A program made the position numbers and the translations under genes. Positions 17,901-26,483 of a stretch of 64,000 nt of DNA are shown here, piece after piece. The notes under the pieces are model-generated. The model did no database searches and was not told the origin of the DNA. It was given only the letters and a program-made list of their open reading frames with translations. Location of the stretch: assembly GCF_027923405.1 (NCBI RefSeq), contig NZ_BQYI01000001.1, positions 3,636,501 to 3,700,500 on the forward strand, in the 5' to 3' direction. The DNA comes from Paenibacillus sp. YYML68 (lineage in GTDB: Bacteria > Bacillota > Bacilli > Paenibacillales > NBRC-103111). The stretch's first letter is position 1. Each line of letters begins with the position of its first letter.

Positions 17901-20651
17901 ACTCGCTACCGTCGAGCCGCCTTGCGAGTCGAAGCTGACCGTGTAGCTGTTGAGCGCCCACTTGGCATACAGCGTCGACACGCCCAGAATCGCCGTAGTC
18001 GAGAACTGGTGCGGTATGGTCAAGGACGAATCCGTATACCAACCATCGAAGCTGTACCATGCCTTCACTGGGGCCGTTGGCATCGTCGCATACCCGCCAT
18101 GCGTCACCGTCTGACTCGCTACCGTCGAGCCGCCTTGCGAGTCAAAGCTGACCGCGTAGCTGTTCAGCGTCCACTTCGCGTACAGCGTGGACACGCCCAG
18201 AATCGTCGTAGTCGAGAACTGGTGCGGTGTGGTCAAGGACGAATCCGTATACCAACCATCGAAGCTATAGCCTGCCTTCACAGGGGCTGCTGGCATCGTC
18301 GCATACCCGCCATGCGACACCGTCTGACTCGCTACCGCCGAGCCGCCTTGCGAGTCGAAGCTGACCGCGTAGCTGTTGAGCGCCCACTTGGCATACAGCG
18401 TCGACACGCCCAGAATCGCCGTAGTCGAGAACTGGTGCGGTGTGGTCAAGGACGAATCCGTATACCAACCATCGAAGCTGTACCCTGTCCTCTCAGGGGC
18501 CGTTGGCATCGTCGCATACCCGCCATGCGACACCGTCTGACTCGCTACTGCCGAGCCGCCTTGCGAGTCGAAGCTGACCGTGTAGCTGTTCAGCGCCCAC
18601 TTGGCGTACAGCGTCGACACGCCCAGAATCGCCGTAGTCGAGAACTGGTGCGGTGTGGTCAAGGACGAATCCGTATACCAACCGTCGAAGCTATAGCCTG
18701 CCTTCACAGGGGCCGTTGGCATCGTCGCATACCCGCCATGCGTCACCGTCTGACTCGCTACCGTCGAGCCGCCTTGCGAATCGAAGCTGACCGTGTAGCT
18801 GTTCAGCGTCCACTTCGCGTACAGCGTGGACACGCCTAGAATCGCTGTAGTCGAGAACTGGTGCGGTGTGGTCAAGGACGAATCCGTATACCAACCATCG
18901 AAGCTGTAGCCTGCCTTCACAGGGGGCGTTGGCATCGTCGCATACCCACCATGCGTCACCGTCTGACTCGCTACTGCCGAGCCGCCTTGCGAATCGAAGC
19001 TGACCGTGTAGCTGTTCAGCGTCCACTTCGCGTACAGCGTGGACACGCCCAGAATCGCCGTAGTCGAGAACTGATGCGGTGTGGTCAAGGACGAATCCGT
19101 ATACCAACCATCGAAGCTGTACCCTGCCTTCACAGGGACCGTTGGCATCGTCGCATACCCACCATGCGTCACCGTCTGACTCGCTACCGTCGAGCCGCCT
19201 TGCGAGTCGAAGCTCACCGTGTAGCTGTTCAGCGTCCACTGAGCGTACAGTGTAATGTGGCCCGTTAGTACAAACTGATTGCCCTCGGAATACGAAGTAC
19301 CGCTGCCATCTGAGGCTGTATTCCAGCCTGCGAACGTGTAGTTCGCTCTATCCAACAGTCCAGAGTTACCCGGTACGGTAATGCTGGTATTCTCATTATA
19401 GCTTGTCGGACTCGCAGGCACACTGCCTCCACTATGACCGTTGCCATCATAGATGATATGATATTGCGGCACGCTCCCTACGAGGATTCCAGCAGTGCTG
19501 CCGACTCCATTCAGAGTGAGGTCCGCATCTTTGCCGTACACGTCCCTTAAGGTTCCTAGATTCATAGCTAGTGTAGGAGCTATTGCAATCCCATCCGTAT
19601 CCAAATCGCTGCTTTGCACCGAATAGCCGAACAACAGTGTGTCTGAGTTTGAACCGGATTGGTAATAAGCATGTCTCGATTGCGAGCCTATTGTCAGCTG
19701 TATACTTGGGTTGCTTGTCACCGTGACGACCTCAGTGAACCTCACTGAAAAGGATATACTGGATCCAGTCAGATATGTACTGCTTGAAGGTATCGTAACG
19801 GCTGCAACACTCGGACGCAGCTGCTCGTAGGCATTCTCTGGATAAATAGCGCCTACATTCGCAACGTCGTGCGCATTAAAGTAAAAGGTATTAAGTATAT
19901 GCCTGCCAGGGTTATAGTAGTATTTATTATGCGAAGCGCTAAAGCCGGCATATACTGTGTTAGAAGGAAGCAATTGATCTGAGCTTATGGGATAACTCAA
20001 ATCAGGTGTCGTAGGCCGAACCGTAGAGCCACTGATATATACATTCAGAGAAGACCCGTCATAATCTACCCACAGATGCTTCTGCACATCCGACTGAGTC
20101 GAATAGGAGCTCGCAAACTGTGTGATCGGTGCGGAGGCGGCATCGGTGGTAGAGCCATCCTTACGGATGCGGAGCATATTCGCACTCGCATCTACGATTA
20201 CAGCGATGCTATTGCCGATTCCATCTGCACCGAAGCCGTTATTGTTGCTTCCGAGCGATGAAACACCATTAGTTTGAAGCACGAAGGCATAGCCCGTGTC
20301 TAAATAATACGGACTTCCTCCAAACGAACCACCGATCGAATTAACAACAGCGTACATATTGAAGCGTTTATCGTTCGACATCGTTACTGGCTGCTTCGTA
20401 AAGACAGATCCACGACCATTGTTACCAGACATAATGATCGCGCCATTCCCTGCTCCACTTCCCGTTAATAGAGATGCATTTCCATTTACAACCATATTGT
20501 TCGCTGTGAAGGTAGTCGAATCGATTTTCTTCGTAATCGCAGTCTGTAAGACAGCCGCACCAGCATACTGAGCCGGACTGACGAGCGCGAGCAGCATGCT
20601 TCCCGCGATGAGACCGCTAACTTTCCTGCGCAACCAAGCTCCTTTACTCAT
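14976..20651 (-). CDS. Giant SLH-anchored surface adhesin with lectin-like, InlB-type and Fn3 repeats
   Basis: Cell-surface protein of 1,891 residues. ATG 20651 has AAGGAG seven bases upstream. Order of parts: signal peptide 1-33; L-type lectin-like beta domain about 34-285; Ig-like segment about 290-400; one divergent InlB-type repeat about 403-472; ten near-identical 71-residue InlB (Listeria-Bacteroides) repeats about 472-1183, each with SFDSQGGS, GYSFDGWYTDSSLT and STLYAKW; three fibronectin type III domains about 1184-1460; a pre-SLH region; and three SLH repeats from about 1700 to the end (HWAKSAVNDMG, DWFHSAVKTAHSSGL, SAWALAAIADCLQAGL). SLH repeats bind the pyruvylated secondary wall polymer. 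It is 43 bases after the SGNH gene, so probably the last gene of an acylation operon. Likely role: binding of a glycan or surface; the ligand is unknown. Confidence 0.93.
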   Translation of the reverse strand: MSKGAWLRRKVSGLIAGSMLLALVSPAQYAGAAVLQTAITKKIDSTTFTANNMVVNGNASLLTGSGAGNGAIIMSGNNGRGSVFTKQPVTMSNDKRFNMYAVVNSIGGSFGGSPYYLDTGYAFVLQTNGVSSLGSNNNGFGADGIGNSIAVIVDASANMLRIRKDGSTTDAASAPITQFASSYSTQSDVQKHLWVDYDGSSLNVYISGSTVRPTTPDLSYPISSDQLLPSNTVYAGFSASHNKYYYNPGRHILNTFYFNAHDVANVGAIYPENAYEQLRPSVAAVTIPSSSTYLTGSSISFSVRFTEVVTVTSNPSIQLTIGSQSRHAYYQSGSNSDTLLFGYSVQSSDLDTDGIAIAPTLAMNLGTLRDVYGKDADLTLNGVGSTAGILVGSVPQYHIIYDGNGHSGGSVPASPTSYNENTSITVPGNSGLLDRANYTFAGWNTASDGSGTSYSEGNQFVLTGHITLYAQWTLNSYTVSFDSQGGSTVASQTVTHGGYATMPTVPVKAGYSFDGWYTDSSLTTPHQFSTTAILGVSTLYAKWTLNSYTVSFDSQGGSAVASQTVTHGGYATMPTPPVKAGYSFDGWYTDSSLTTPHQFSTTAILGVSTLYAKWTLNSYTVSFDSQGGSTVASQTVTHGGYATMPTAPVKAGYSFDGWYTDSSLTTPHQFSTTAILGVSTLYAKWALNSYTVSFDSQGGSAVASQTVSHGGYATMPTAPERTGYSFDGWYTDSSLTTPHQFSTTAILGVSTLYAKWALNSYAVSFDSQGGSAVASQTVSHGGYATMPAAPVKAGYSFDGWYTDSSLTTPHQFSTTTILGVSTLYAKWTLNSYAVSFDSQGGSTVASQTVTHGGYATMPTAPVKAWYSFDGWYTDSSLTIPHQFSTTAILGVSTLYAKWALNSYTVSFDSQGGSTVASQTVTHGGYATMPAAPVKAGYSFDGWYTDSSLTTSHQFSTTTILGVSTLYAKWTLNSYTVSFDSQGGSAVASQTVMHGGYATMPAAPVKAGYSFDGWYTDSSLTTPHQFSTTTILGVSTLYAKWTLNSYAVSFDSQGGSAVASQTVSHGGYATMPTPPVKAGYSFDGWYTDSSLTTPHQFSTTAILGVSTLYAKWTLNSYTVSFDSQGGSAVASQTVTHNAYAMMPTAPVKAGYSFDGWYTDSSLTIPHQFTTMPILGTTTLYVKWTVLPLLLPSLQSINSGDTVVTFSWNPVAHATSYDIYQSTVSGQLPLLPTATVSGSVYMYQATGLTNGTTYYYSIVANHAAGSSNLSNELSATPQVPAPGAPVLQTAVHGDAEVSLTWSPVAGSTGYAIYTSVSSATYGTQALTVGASVYSATVSGLTNGTTYYFVVTAVNPGGESGLSNQVSATPKTVPAAPTGVSAVRAGERSVTISFTPAGDGGSAITSYVVTASPGNKEVTGAASPLTLTDLPYGTYTFTVKALNSEGTSSGSLASNTVLLDEYVSSGPAPITAPEKNEATVAKVLVNGKEESAGIMTTTKQKDQVVTTVVLDQKKLEDRLAAEGQQAVITIPVLEKSDVTIGELNGQTVKALEQKQAVVELKTSHATYKLPAQQININSLSQKLGRTLALQDIKIQIEIAASPATTTKRVEQSAAEGPFTLVAPPVDFHVRGVVGNQSIEVDTFNSYVERSIVLPQGVDPAKVTTSIVVEADGTVRHVPTKVTKVDGAYYAVVNSFSNSTYSVIWNPKQFSDVEKHWAKSAVNDMGSRLVINGVSEGAFAPDQSITRAELAAILVRSLGLKLETGSAPFTDVADSDWFHSAVKTAHSSGLISGYEDGTFRPADLVTREQAMTMLAKAMSMTKLQSKLGTKTADDLLKPYADSESASAWALAAIADCLQAGLVSGRSSTELAPQATMTRAEVAAIVQRLLQKSELI
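17104..19237 (-). repeat. Ten tandem 213-bp repeats inside the SLH adhesin gene
   Basis: About 2.13 kb of direct repeats with period 213 bp, each encoding one 71-residue InlB-type unit. Differences are scattered single bases (for example T/A at the Ser-Thr/Ala-Val position and PTAP/PAAP/PTPP variants); only the last unit in the protein diverges clearly. Such sameness indicates recent expansion or gene conversion. Confidence 0.95.
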
Positions 20652-20694
20652 GTGAGCACTCCTTAGAACGTAATTGGGTACAGCTAAGCTTCCG

Positions 20695-21645
20695 TCATTT
20701 GGGTGCCGTTATCCCCTCCTGCTGCAGCAGCTGACTCAGCCTCCTCGCACCCTCGGCATTCAAGTGCAGGTCATCCTGAAAGTGCTCCACCGTGAAGCGG
20801 TCGTCCTGGAAATAATCAAAGGTCCGAACCTTATACTCCTCGCGAAGCGATGTCAGCAGCGCCTTCGTATTCCGGTAAGAATCAGTATATAAATCCGCAT
20901 AGAGCGGCATCACCGGCGTGATGAGGAACACAACCTCCACGTTGCGGTCTTGCAGGGCTTGCATGGCAGTCTTCAGCCTGCGTGCGTTGCGCTCCCGATG
21001 GTCGGGATTCACATAGGGCTCGAGTAGATCGGCTACCCTCTGCATTCTTAAGGAAGCATCTTCGCTCGTTGAGACGACCCCCTGACTCTCCTTCAGGAAA
21101 AATCCAGAATCATTCAACGCAAGCTCTTCCTGCTGCTCAGACGGGAACCCGCGGAATAAATAATCGAGGCTCGTTCCGTAGCCATGCAGCGCTATTCGAC
21201 TGAACGCGCGGAGATCCAGCCAATCGCTCCACTGCTCGAAGCCTGTGCCATATTCCAGATGGTATTCGTAGGCAAGCCGCTCCAGATCGGTCCCTTCTCC
21301 TCCCATATCCAGCAGAGGCGGAATGACGTTGAATACAACTCTCTGCAGTCGGGGCATTCGATCGACCCATTCGTGCACAATTGCGGTATCCTGCTCCAGT
21401 AGCTGATAATAGTTGCCCATGTTCAGCACGCCGCTGTCCATGTACGCAGGATTCACTCCATACAAGGTAGGCGATGCTCCAAGAATCAATGTCTCGGTCT
21501 CCCCTGCTCGTTGCTTCAGCAGCTTGGCCTTGACCGAGTAGGTGCTCGTCATTTGGGATAGCCCATACTCAAGGTACCCGGCGAACAGCAGCAGCGGCAT
21601 GGCAGCGAGCACCAGCTTCATGCCTAATCGAAAGCTTGACTTCAT
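20695..21645 (-). CDS. SGNH/AlgX-DltD-like membrane-anchored acyltransferase partner
   Basis: A protein of about 316 residues with one N-terminal membrane helix (LVLAAMPLLLFAGYLEYGL) and an extracytoplasmic SGNH-hydrolase-like domain. The nucleophile block is LILGASPTLYG (Ser in GAS) and the C-terminal block DDLHLNAEGA supplies the Asp and His. Proteins of this type (DltD, AlgX/AlgJ, PatB) work with MBOAT proteins to transfer acetyl or other acyl groups to wall polymers. Three in-frame starts lie close together (GTG 21654, ATG 21651, ATG 21645); 21645 best fits the GAGGTG site. It follows the second MBOAT gene by 16 bases and precedes the SLH adhesin by 43. The polymer acylated is inferred to be the SLH-binding wall polysaccharide. 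Confidence 0.82.
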   Translation of the reverse strand: MKSSFRLGMKLVLAAMPLLLFAGYLEYGLSQMTSTYSVKAKLLKQRAGETETLILGASPTLYGVNPAYMDSGVLNMGNYYQLLEQDTAIVHEWVDRMPRLQRVVFNVIPPLLDMGGEGTDLERLAYEYHLEYGTGFEQWSDWLDLRAFSRIALHGYGTSLDYLFRGFPSEQQEELALNDSGFFLKESQGVVSTSEDASLRMQRVADLLEPYVNPDHRERNARRLKTAMQALQDRNVEVVFLITPVMPLYADLYTDSYRNTKALLTSLREEYKVRTFDYFQDDRFTVEHFQDDLHLNAEGARRLSQLLQQEGITAPK

Positions 21646-21661
21646 CTCCATCACCTCACCA

Positions 21662-23137
21662 TCAAAATCCGAACAAGAACGGTGTCGTCTTGTACACGCC
21701 CATCACGAGCGCAAGCAGCAGCATCACGTAGCCAGCAACCCATCGCTTCCATCGAGGTACATGCGCTGCATGCAGCAACTGATACGGATACGGATAGCGA
21801 TCATGCAAGCCAAGCTTCCCGTAGCCGGTCAAGGCCGCTACCAGCAAGGCGACGAGAGCCAGATTGAAATCCGTCCATGAGACACCTAGACTGCTCACAA
21901 TACGCTGACCGGAGAAGTCGTCGAGCCGCCTGCTTATCAATGTCACATACGGCACGACCCGATCGACCCCAGGAAAAGCCAGCCAGACGGATGCAAGGCA
22001 CGCACTGAGCCACACGAGCCAACGACTCGCGAACGGCACCTGCAGCTGCCGCGTCCGAAGCGCCGCGGGACTTCTGCGACTCACGGTGCTGACAAGCCAC
22101 ACAACGCCGAGCAGCAGGAAGCCCCAGCTCCCCGAAGCGAGCAGCAGCCCCGTGCATAGGACCGGAACCGCGATCGAACGCACAAGCTGCTCCCGCTCGA
22201 TTCGATCCCCATGACTGCGAATGAATCGTCTCTGTATCAGCCACCGCAGAGGCTGCTCCATGTAATCCTCGACCCAAGAGCGCAAGGAGCACATCCACCG
22301 CTCCCAGTATAGGAAGGGGCGATCCGCCTTCCATGGAAGCTGGAAGTGATGCCCGAGGCGATACCCCATCAAGTGTGCCGCCCCTACGGACATGTCGGTA
22401 TAGGCGCACAGGTCGAAATACAGCTGCAGCGCGAAGCAGACGGTTCCTATTATAAGCCCCCAGCCGAGGCTGCCTTGAGGATCATCCAGTGCGGCATGGG
22501 AGATCACGGCCAACCGGTCGGCAATGACAAGCTTTTGGAATATTCCCCAGCCCATGAGGAGCAGTCCTTCCTTGAGTCGCTTGCGGTCAAGCAGCCTCTC
22601 GACTCTAGGCGGTTCCATCATCGCTTGCGGCTTCTCAATGGGACCGGCAAGCAGCTTCGGGAAGAAGAACAAGTAATGAGCGAGGTTGAAGGCAGCACCT
22701 GGACCTCGTGACAAGCGCCCGCGATAGAGCTCCATTAGATAGCTGATCGCTTGCAGCGTCAGGAATACAGAGCCCACATGAAGCACCGTCAGCGACATCG
22801 TGGAGACGCTACCTGCTGCCTCTGCAGTGGGGAGCAGCTCAGCTACCCACCCGTGCAATAGCGTCGATTGTTGCAAGCCAAGCAGAAGAATGTTGCTGGC
22901 GATCCCCGCTGCAAGGACGTAGCTCTTAGACAGGATAGATGAATCCAGCATTCGTCCAAATCCCAGATTGACCACCAAGAGCAGGATCAGAAACGGAAGC
23001 GCATGCGGCAAAAAGACGACGGCGAAAACGATACCAGCGAGTAGAGCGGTCAGCTTACGGAATTTCTCCGGTACAACCATACACACGAGCGATGCCGCCA
23101 CCAAGTAAGCAATATAGCTCCATGAAAATAACACCAT
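21662..23137 (-). CDS. MBOAT-like membrane protein lacking both catalytic-region histidines
   Basis: A 491-residue polytopic membrane protein clearly homologous to MBOAT acyltransferases: FPKLLAGPIEKP, GIFQKLVIADRLA and LQLYFDLCAYTDMSVGAAHLMGY line up with the intact MBOAT upstream. But where the intact protein has WSRWHITL, this one has WERWMCSL, and where it has SGLWHG, this one has SGSWGF. Both histidines normally invariant in the family are thus gone, while the fold segments and full length remain. ATG 23137 has GGAGGG seven bases upstream. It sits 24 bases after the canonical MBOAT gene and 16 before the SGNH gene. A non-catalytic subunit or acyl-handover channel is possible; loss of function is the alternative. 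Confidence 0.85.
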   Translation of the reverse strand: MVLFSWSYIAYLVAASLVCMVVPEKFRKLTALLAGIVFAVVFLPHALPFLILLLVVNLGFGRMLDSSILSKSYVLAAGIASNILLLGLQQSTLLHGWVAELLPTAEAAGSVSTMSLTVLHVGSVFLTLQAISYLMELYRGRLSRGPGAAFNLAHYLFFFPKLLAGPIEKPQAMMEPPRVERLLDRKRLKEGLLLMGWGIFQKLVIADRLAVISHAALDDPQGSLGWGLIIGTVCFALQLYFDLCAYTDMSVGAAHLMGYRLGHHFQLPWKADRPFLYWERWMCSLRSWVEDYMEQPLRWLIQRRFIRSHGDRIEREQLVRSIAVPVLCTGLLLASGSWGFLLLGVVWLVSTVSRRSPAALRTRQLQVPFASRWLVWLSACLASVWLAFPGVDRVVPYVTLISRRLDDFSGQRIVSSLGVSWTDFNLALVALLVAALTGYGKLGLHDRYPYPYQLLHAAHVPRWKRWVAGYVMLLLALVMGVYKTTPFLFGF

Positions 23138-23161
23138 GCTGCGACCCTCCGTGTTGTCCAG

Positions 23162-24586
23162 TTAAAATTGCAAGTAAAGAAACGGCCTTTCCTCGAACAC
23201 ACCTAGCAGCAAAATGCCTGTTAAAACGGCATAATAGAGCGTCCAGCGCTGCCAAGACTTCAGACGGTCCGGCAAGCGGACAAGCTCAGCATAAGAGAGG
23301 TCTCGAGCAGCACTGACCATCTGCAACGCCAGCATCATGACGGCCAAGGCTAGACTGAGCCACAGGTCGGACTCGATTCCTTGCCAGCGCTCGATCGATA
23401 ACGACAAGCCGCCAGGCTGGAACCAGCCATCCAGCAGCCTAGCATGAACCTGCCACGCGACCTCGAGCGACGGAGCTCTAAACAAGACGCAGAGGAAGCT
23501 GACGACCGCTAGATTACCCACCATCTGCAGCAGCTTCGGCATCAGCTGTAGAGGGGCCTTCCACCTCCGCTCCATCAGATACACCCCAGCATTGGCTAGT
23601 CCCCATACGACGAAGGTCAGGCTAGAGCCATGCCACAAGCCGCTGAACAGGAACATGCAGACGATGTAGCCTGTCGCCCTCGTACCGAATATTCGCTTCC
23701 GTGTCATCGGGGTGAGCAGATACGCTCGAATCCAGTCCGTCAGCGTGATGTGCCAGCGAGACCAGAAATCCTGCAGCGACACCGCCCCCAGAGGATGATT
23801 GAAATTCAAGGACAGCTCGTAGCCCATCAGCCTAGCGCTGCCGCGAGCCATATCACTGTAGCCGGAAAAGTCGCAATAAATTTGCACCATAAATAGCACC
23901 GCTGCCATCCATACCTCAAGTGTGCTGAAGGCGCTTGGGTTGTCATACACCCGATCGACTACGAGCGCAAGCCGGTCGGCAACTACGAGCTTTTGGAACA
24001 GTCCCCATAAGAGCAACCGTCCTCCCTCCACCATGTTCTGCTGAGAGAACACCTGCTGCTTATGAAGCTGAGGCAGCATCCGCGCAGCCCGCTCAATCGG
24101 ACCAGCGATCATCTGAGGATAGAACATCACGAACAAGGCAAAATGCATCAGACTTCGTTCCGGCTTAATCTTACGCCGATATACATCCACCACATAAGCC
24201 ACACTTTGCAGCGTATGGAAGGACAGTCCGATCGGAATGGCCCATTGGGACAGCACCGAATGACCGCCTTCATAGCTTGTGGAGTCAAATAAGAGGGCGA
24301 TGACACCTGTATATTTAAATCCGATCAGTAGAAATGCATTTCCGAATATACTTACAGCCAAGGCAGTTCGCCTCGCGCGACCTGCAGAAGCATCGATCCA
24401 CCGCGCCGCATAGAAGTCTAACAGGATCATCGTCATAATAATGAGGATATACCAAGGCACCGCATACATGTAAAAGAAACAGCTCGCCGCCAGCAGCCAA
24501 GCCACTCGCCCCTTGCCTGGCAGCAGCCAGTAGATGATTGTAACGATCGGCAGGAATATCATAAACGCTGTTGAATGAAAAACCAT
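23162..24586 (-). CDS. MBOAT-family membrane O-acyltransferase (AlgI/DltB/PatA-like)
   Basis: A 474-residue polytopic acyltransferase that moves an acyl group across the membrane for O-acylation of an exported polymer. Family marks are IYCDFSGYSDMARGSARLMGY, FWSRWHITLTDWIRAYL and FLFSGLWHGSSLTFVVWG, with both conserved histidines present. ATG 24586 lies six bases after GGGGGAG; the GTG at 24601 is too far upstream. It is the first gene of a minus-strand operon continuing with the His-less MBOAT homologue, the SGNH protein and the SLH adhesin. Known systems of this type acetylate alginate, teichoic acid (D-alanyl) or secondary cell-wall polysaccharide; the SLH neighbour favours the last. A strong terminator-like hairpin lies about 90 bases upstream. 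Confidence 0.92.
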   Translation of the reverse strand: MVFHSTAFMIFLPIVTIIYWLLPGKGRVAWLLAASCFFYMYAVPWYILIIMTMILLDFYAARWIDASAGRARRTALAVSIFGNAFLLIGFKYTGVIALLFDSTSYEGGHSVLSQWAIPIGLSFHTLQSVAYVVDVYRRKIKPERSLMHFALFVMFYPQMIAGPIERAARMLPQLHKQQVFSQQNMVEGGRLLLWGLFQKLVVADRLALVVDRVYDNPSAFSTLEVWMAAVLFMVQIYCDFSGYSDMARGSARLMGYELSLNFNHPLGAVSLQDFWSRWHITLTDWIRAYLLTPMTRKRIFGTRATGYIVCMFLFSGLWHGSSLTFVVWGLANAGVYLMERRWKAPLQLMPKLLQMVGNLAVVSFLCVLFRAPSLEVAWQVHARLLDGWFQPGGLSLSIERWQGIESDLWLSLALAVMMLALQMVSAARDLSYAELVRLPDRLKSWQRWTLYYAVLTGILLLGVFEERPFLYLQF

Positions 24587-24669
24587 GCTATGCTCCCCCA
24601 CCTGTCATTCCCCGCATTACCCACTTCATCGGCAATTATTAAGTCAGAGTTGACTGACAATTGGTGGAT

Positions 24670-24716
24670 ACAAAAAACGATACACGATGACGATCCTATC
24701 GTACGTGTATCGTTTA
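24670..24716 (-). terminator. Terminator-like hairpin upstream of the acylation operon
   Basis: Perfect 12-base arms AAACGATACACG (24675-24686) and CGTGTATCGTTT (24704-24715), followed on the minus strand by TTTTTTG. It either insulates the operon from readthrough or, if the promoter lies further right, acts as a leader attenuator. Confidence 0.65.
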
Positions 24717-24766
24717 CTAGTATAGCTTGAAGTTCGACAAATTTCGAGTTATTTTTTTCACAATGA

Positions 24767-25205
24767 TTGCGGAGGATATTAACTTACAGATTAGGTTCTT
24801 ACAGCTACGCTAGACAAAAAGGATGGCGGTCTATTCGTTGCAAACATTTATTGCGTTCGAGCACTCACCCCCGTTCCGACAGTCCGTTTGATACGGAAAT
24901 TAACAGTCAAACTCTATGTAGCTATGAAGAGGCTGCTGAGAAATTAGCTGATCTTGAAATATCTTGAATAATTATGACGCAATTGACATAATGGAGGAAG
25001 GTGTTCAAGTCGTTGCTGTAAATTCTATTACAGGTGAAACGACAACGGATCTAGATTCAATTATTGAATCTCATAACGCAGCAAAATCAGGCTCTTCTCT
25101 ACTTAAGCAGTAGTCTCCACAAGAAGCTACAGCTATTCCTTCGACTATTCAAGTTGAAGAAGCAGCCTCTGTATCTCCAAGAAGACATTGAACTTGCTAT
25201 TCCAG
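24767..25205 (+). pseudogene. Decayed coding remnants, unidentified
   Basis: Short open stretches in shifting plus-strand frames read like decayed coding sequence: a piece ending CSYEEAAEKLADLEIS near 24967, one from about 24977 to 25112 ending KSGSSLLKQ, and one ending EEAASVSPRRH near 25190. None has a credible start with a ribosome site, and each is cut by stops. I cannot name the parent gene. The stretch also contains the left copy of the 22-bp direct repeat (24818-24839). The rest of 24602-25329 shows only the hairpin at 24670-24716. Confidence 0.4.
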
Positions 25206-25329
25206 TATGATTAAGGGTTGCATTGGACGAACCCCCTGCTAACTTGCTTGTAAACCAGCAAACGAGAAACAATAACAATACCTATAGACTTGGTTGGTTG
25301 AATTACTACTAAGCAATGGAGCGATATTC

Positions 25330-25849
25330 ATGACGGTTAACAAAATTCAAGCTACTCTAAACGAGCTTAAGCGAAGGCTGTCTCAATCCAAGAACGGAAC
25401 ATTGGAGGTGAAGGTTGATGACGATCGGGTTTTTATTAAATCATTTTCCTTCAATTCCCCAGAAGATGAAAAGTCGTTACTCAGTTTCTTTGGAAGCAAC
25501 AATTGGACTTTGCCAGAAGATTATAAAAAATTTCTTCTAAATCCATAATGGGGCGAAATTATTTGATGACGCTGTGTATGGCGGTGGTGGAATGGATTTA
25601 TTATCAACGGAGACTATTCCCATGGTAGTAAATGAGTATGAGTACATGTTCCCTCATTACTGTTATCCAGTAGGATTTTATAATTCAGCCATCATCTACA
25701 TTGATTCTGAGCTAAGTAAATCTTCAACGGAGTATTTGTTCTGGCAAAGTTGTATTGACTCATTCGAGGCGAAAGTTAACCTATGCATGAACTTCGAAAC
25801 ATGGCTTGAGAAGTTTATTGAATCTGATGGAAATGAATTTTGGCTGTGA
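25330..25849 (+). pseudogene. SMI1/KNR4 (SUKH) family gene broken by a frameshift
   Basis: The first part (25330-25548) encodes MTVNKIQATL... ending in LPEDYKKFLLNP, which is the SUKH N-terminal signature. The second part (to 25849) continues as GAKLFDDAVYGGGGMDLLS, a central SUKH motif, and ends with NFETWLEKFIESDGNEFWL. The frame changes around 25540-25560: reading HNGAKLF in the other frame restores the family pattern, so one indel separates two otherwise good halves. SUKH proteins are often immunity proteins against toxins delivered between bacteria; no toxin gene is seen nearby. A sequencing error in the underlying assembly is the alternative explanation. Confidence 0.75.
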
Positions 25850-25976
25850 CGAAATTACTGTATCCTTAAAGTTAACATTTTTAGCATAAATTAACTCGAA
25901 TACATGTCCAAGTTTCATGTGAAGTTTTTGCAGCGCTACTGAAATTAAATCTAAAAATACTAAAGCGAGGTCTGCT

Positions 25977-26432
25977 ATGAACAGAAAGTACGTTTCGGTC
26001 ATTGTAGTTTTCATCTTATATGTTATGACACTGATATACTTAACAGTGCTCTCTAATCATGTCCTTTCTAATTACAGAGGAGAACCCATATTTAAGCTTA
26101 CCGTATCCATAATCGGGATTATGCAGACGCAAAGTGTAGAATACGTGATAAAAAATGTATTTGGAAATGTCCTTTTATTCATACCATACGGATTCCTGCT
26201 TCCGATCTTACTGATACCTTATATCAAGAAAACGCTAATGAATATTGGGACTACGGCATTACTTGCTCTTATTACTACCATTACGATTGAATTCATCCAA
26301 GTGTATTACGCCCATCGTGTTTTTGACATCGATGATATGATTTTGAATGAAATCGGCTTTCTCATAGGCGCTTTCTTCTTCTGGTTATTGGAGCCTAGTA
26401 TTCGTAAGTCTATACTGGACAGCAGCAAGTAG
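25977..26432 (+). CDS. VanZ-family membrane protein
   Basis: A 151-residue membrane protein with four hydrophobic segments. The VanZ signature is clear: NVFGNVLLFIPYGFLLP, followed by the polar block IEFIQVYYAHRVFDIDDMILNEIGFLIGA. VanZ proteins are membrane proteins linked to low-level teicoplanin resistance in enterococci, but most homologues have no known role. ATG 25977 follows GCGAGG at a good distance. It lies alone within the AT-rich island, 50 bases before a lipoprotein gene in the same direction, so these two may be co-transcribed. Confidence 0.88.
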   Translation: MNRKYVSVIVVFILYVMTLIYLTVLSNHVLSNYRGEPIFKLTVSIIGIMQTQSVEYVIKNVFGNVLLFIPYGFLLPILLIPYIKKTLMNIGTTALLALITTITIEFIQVYYAHRVFDIDDMILNEIGFLIGAFFFWLLEPSIRKSILDSSK

Positions 26433-26483
26433 ATATGGAACTGCATCATATTCTGCATTCTATGTAAGCAGGGGGGCGGGTAC

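Noticed and set aside
17583-18839. 418-codon plus-strand open frame across the SLH repeats
   Set aside because: It is the antisense shadow of the 213-bp repeats (period divisible by three, GC-rich codons). It has no ribosome site and an Arg/His-rich, protein-unlike composition.
24767-24967. 66-codon gene
   Set aside because: Contains the 22-bp direct repeat, lacks a good start, and reads as unrelated pieces; treated as remnants.
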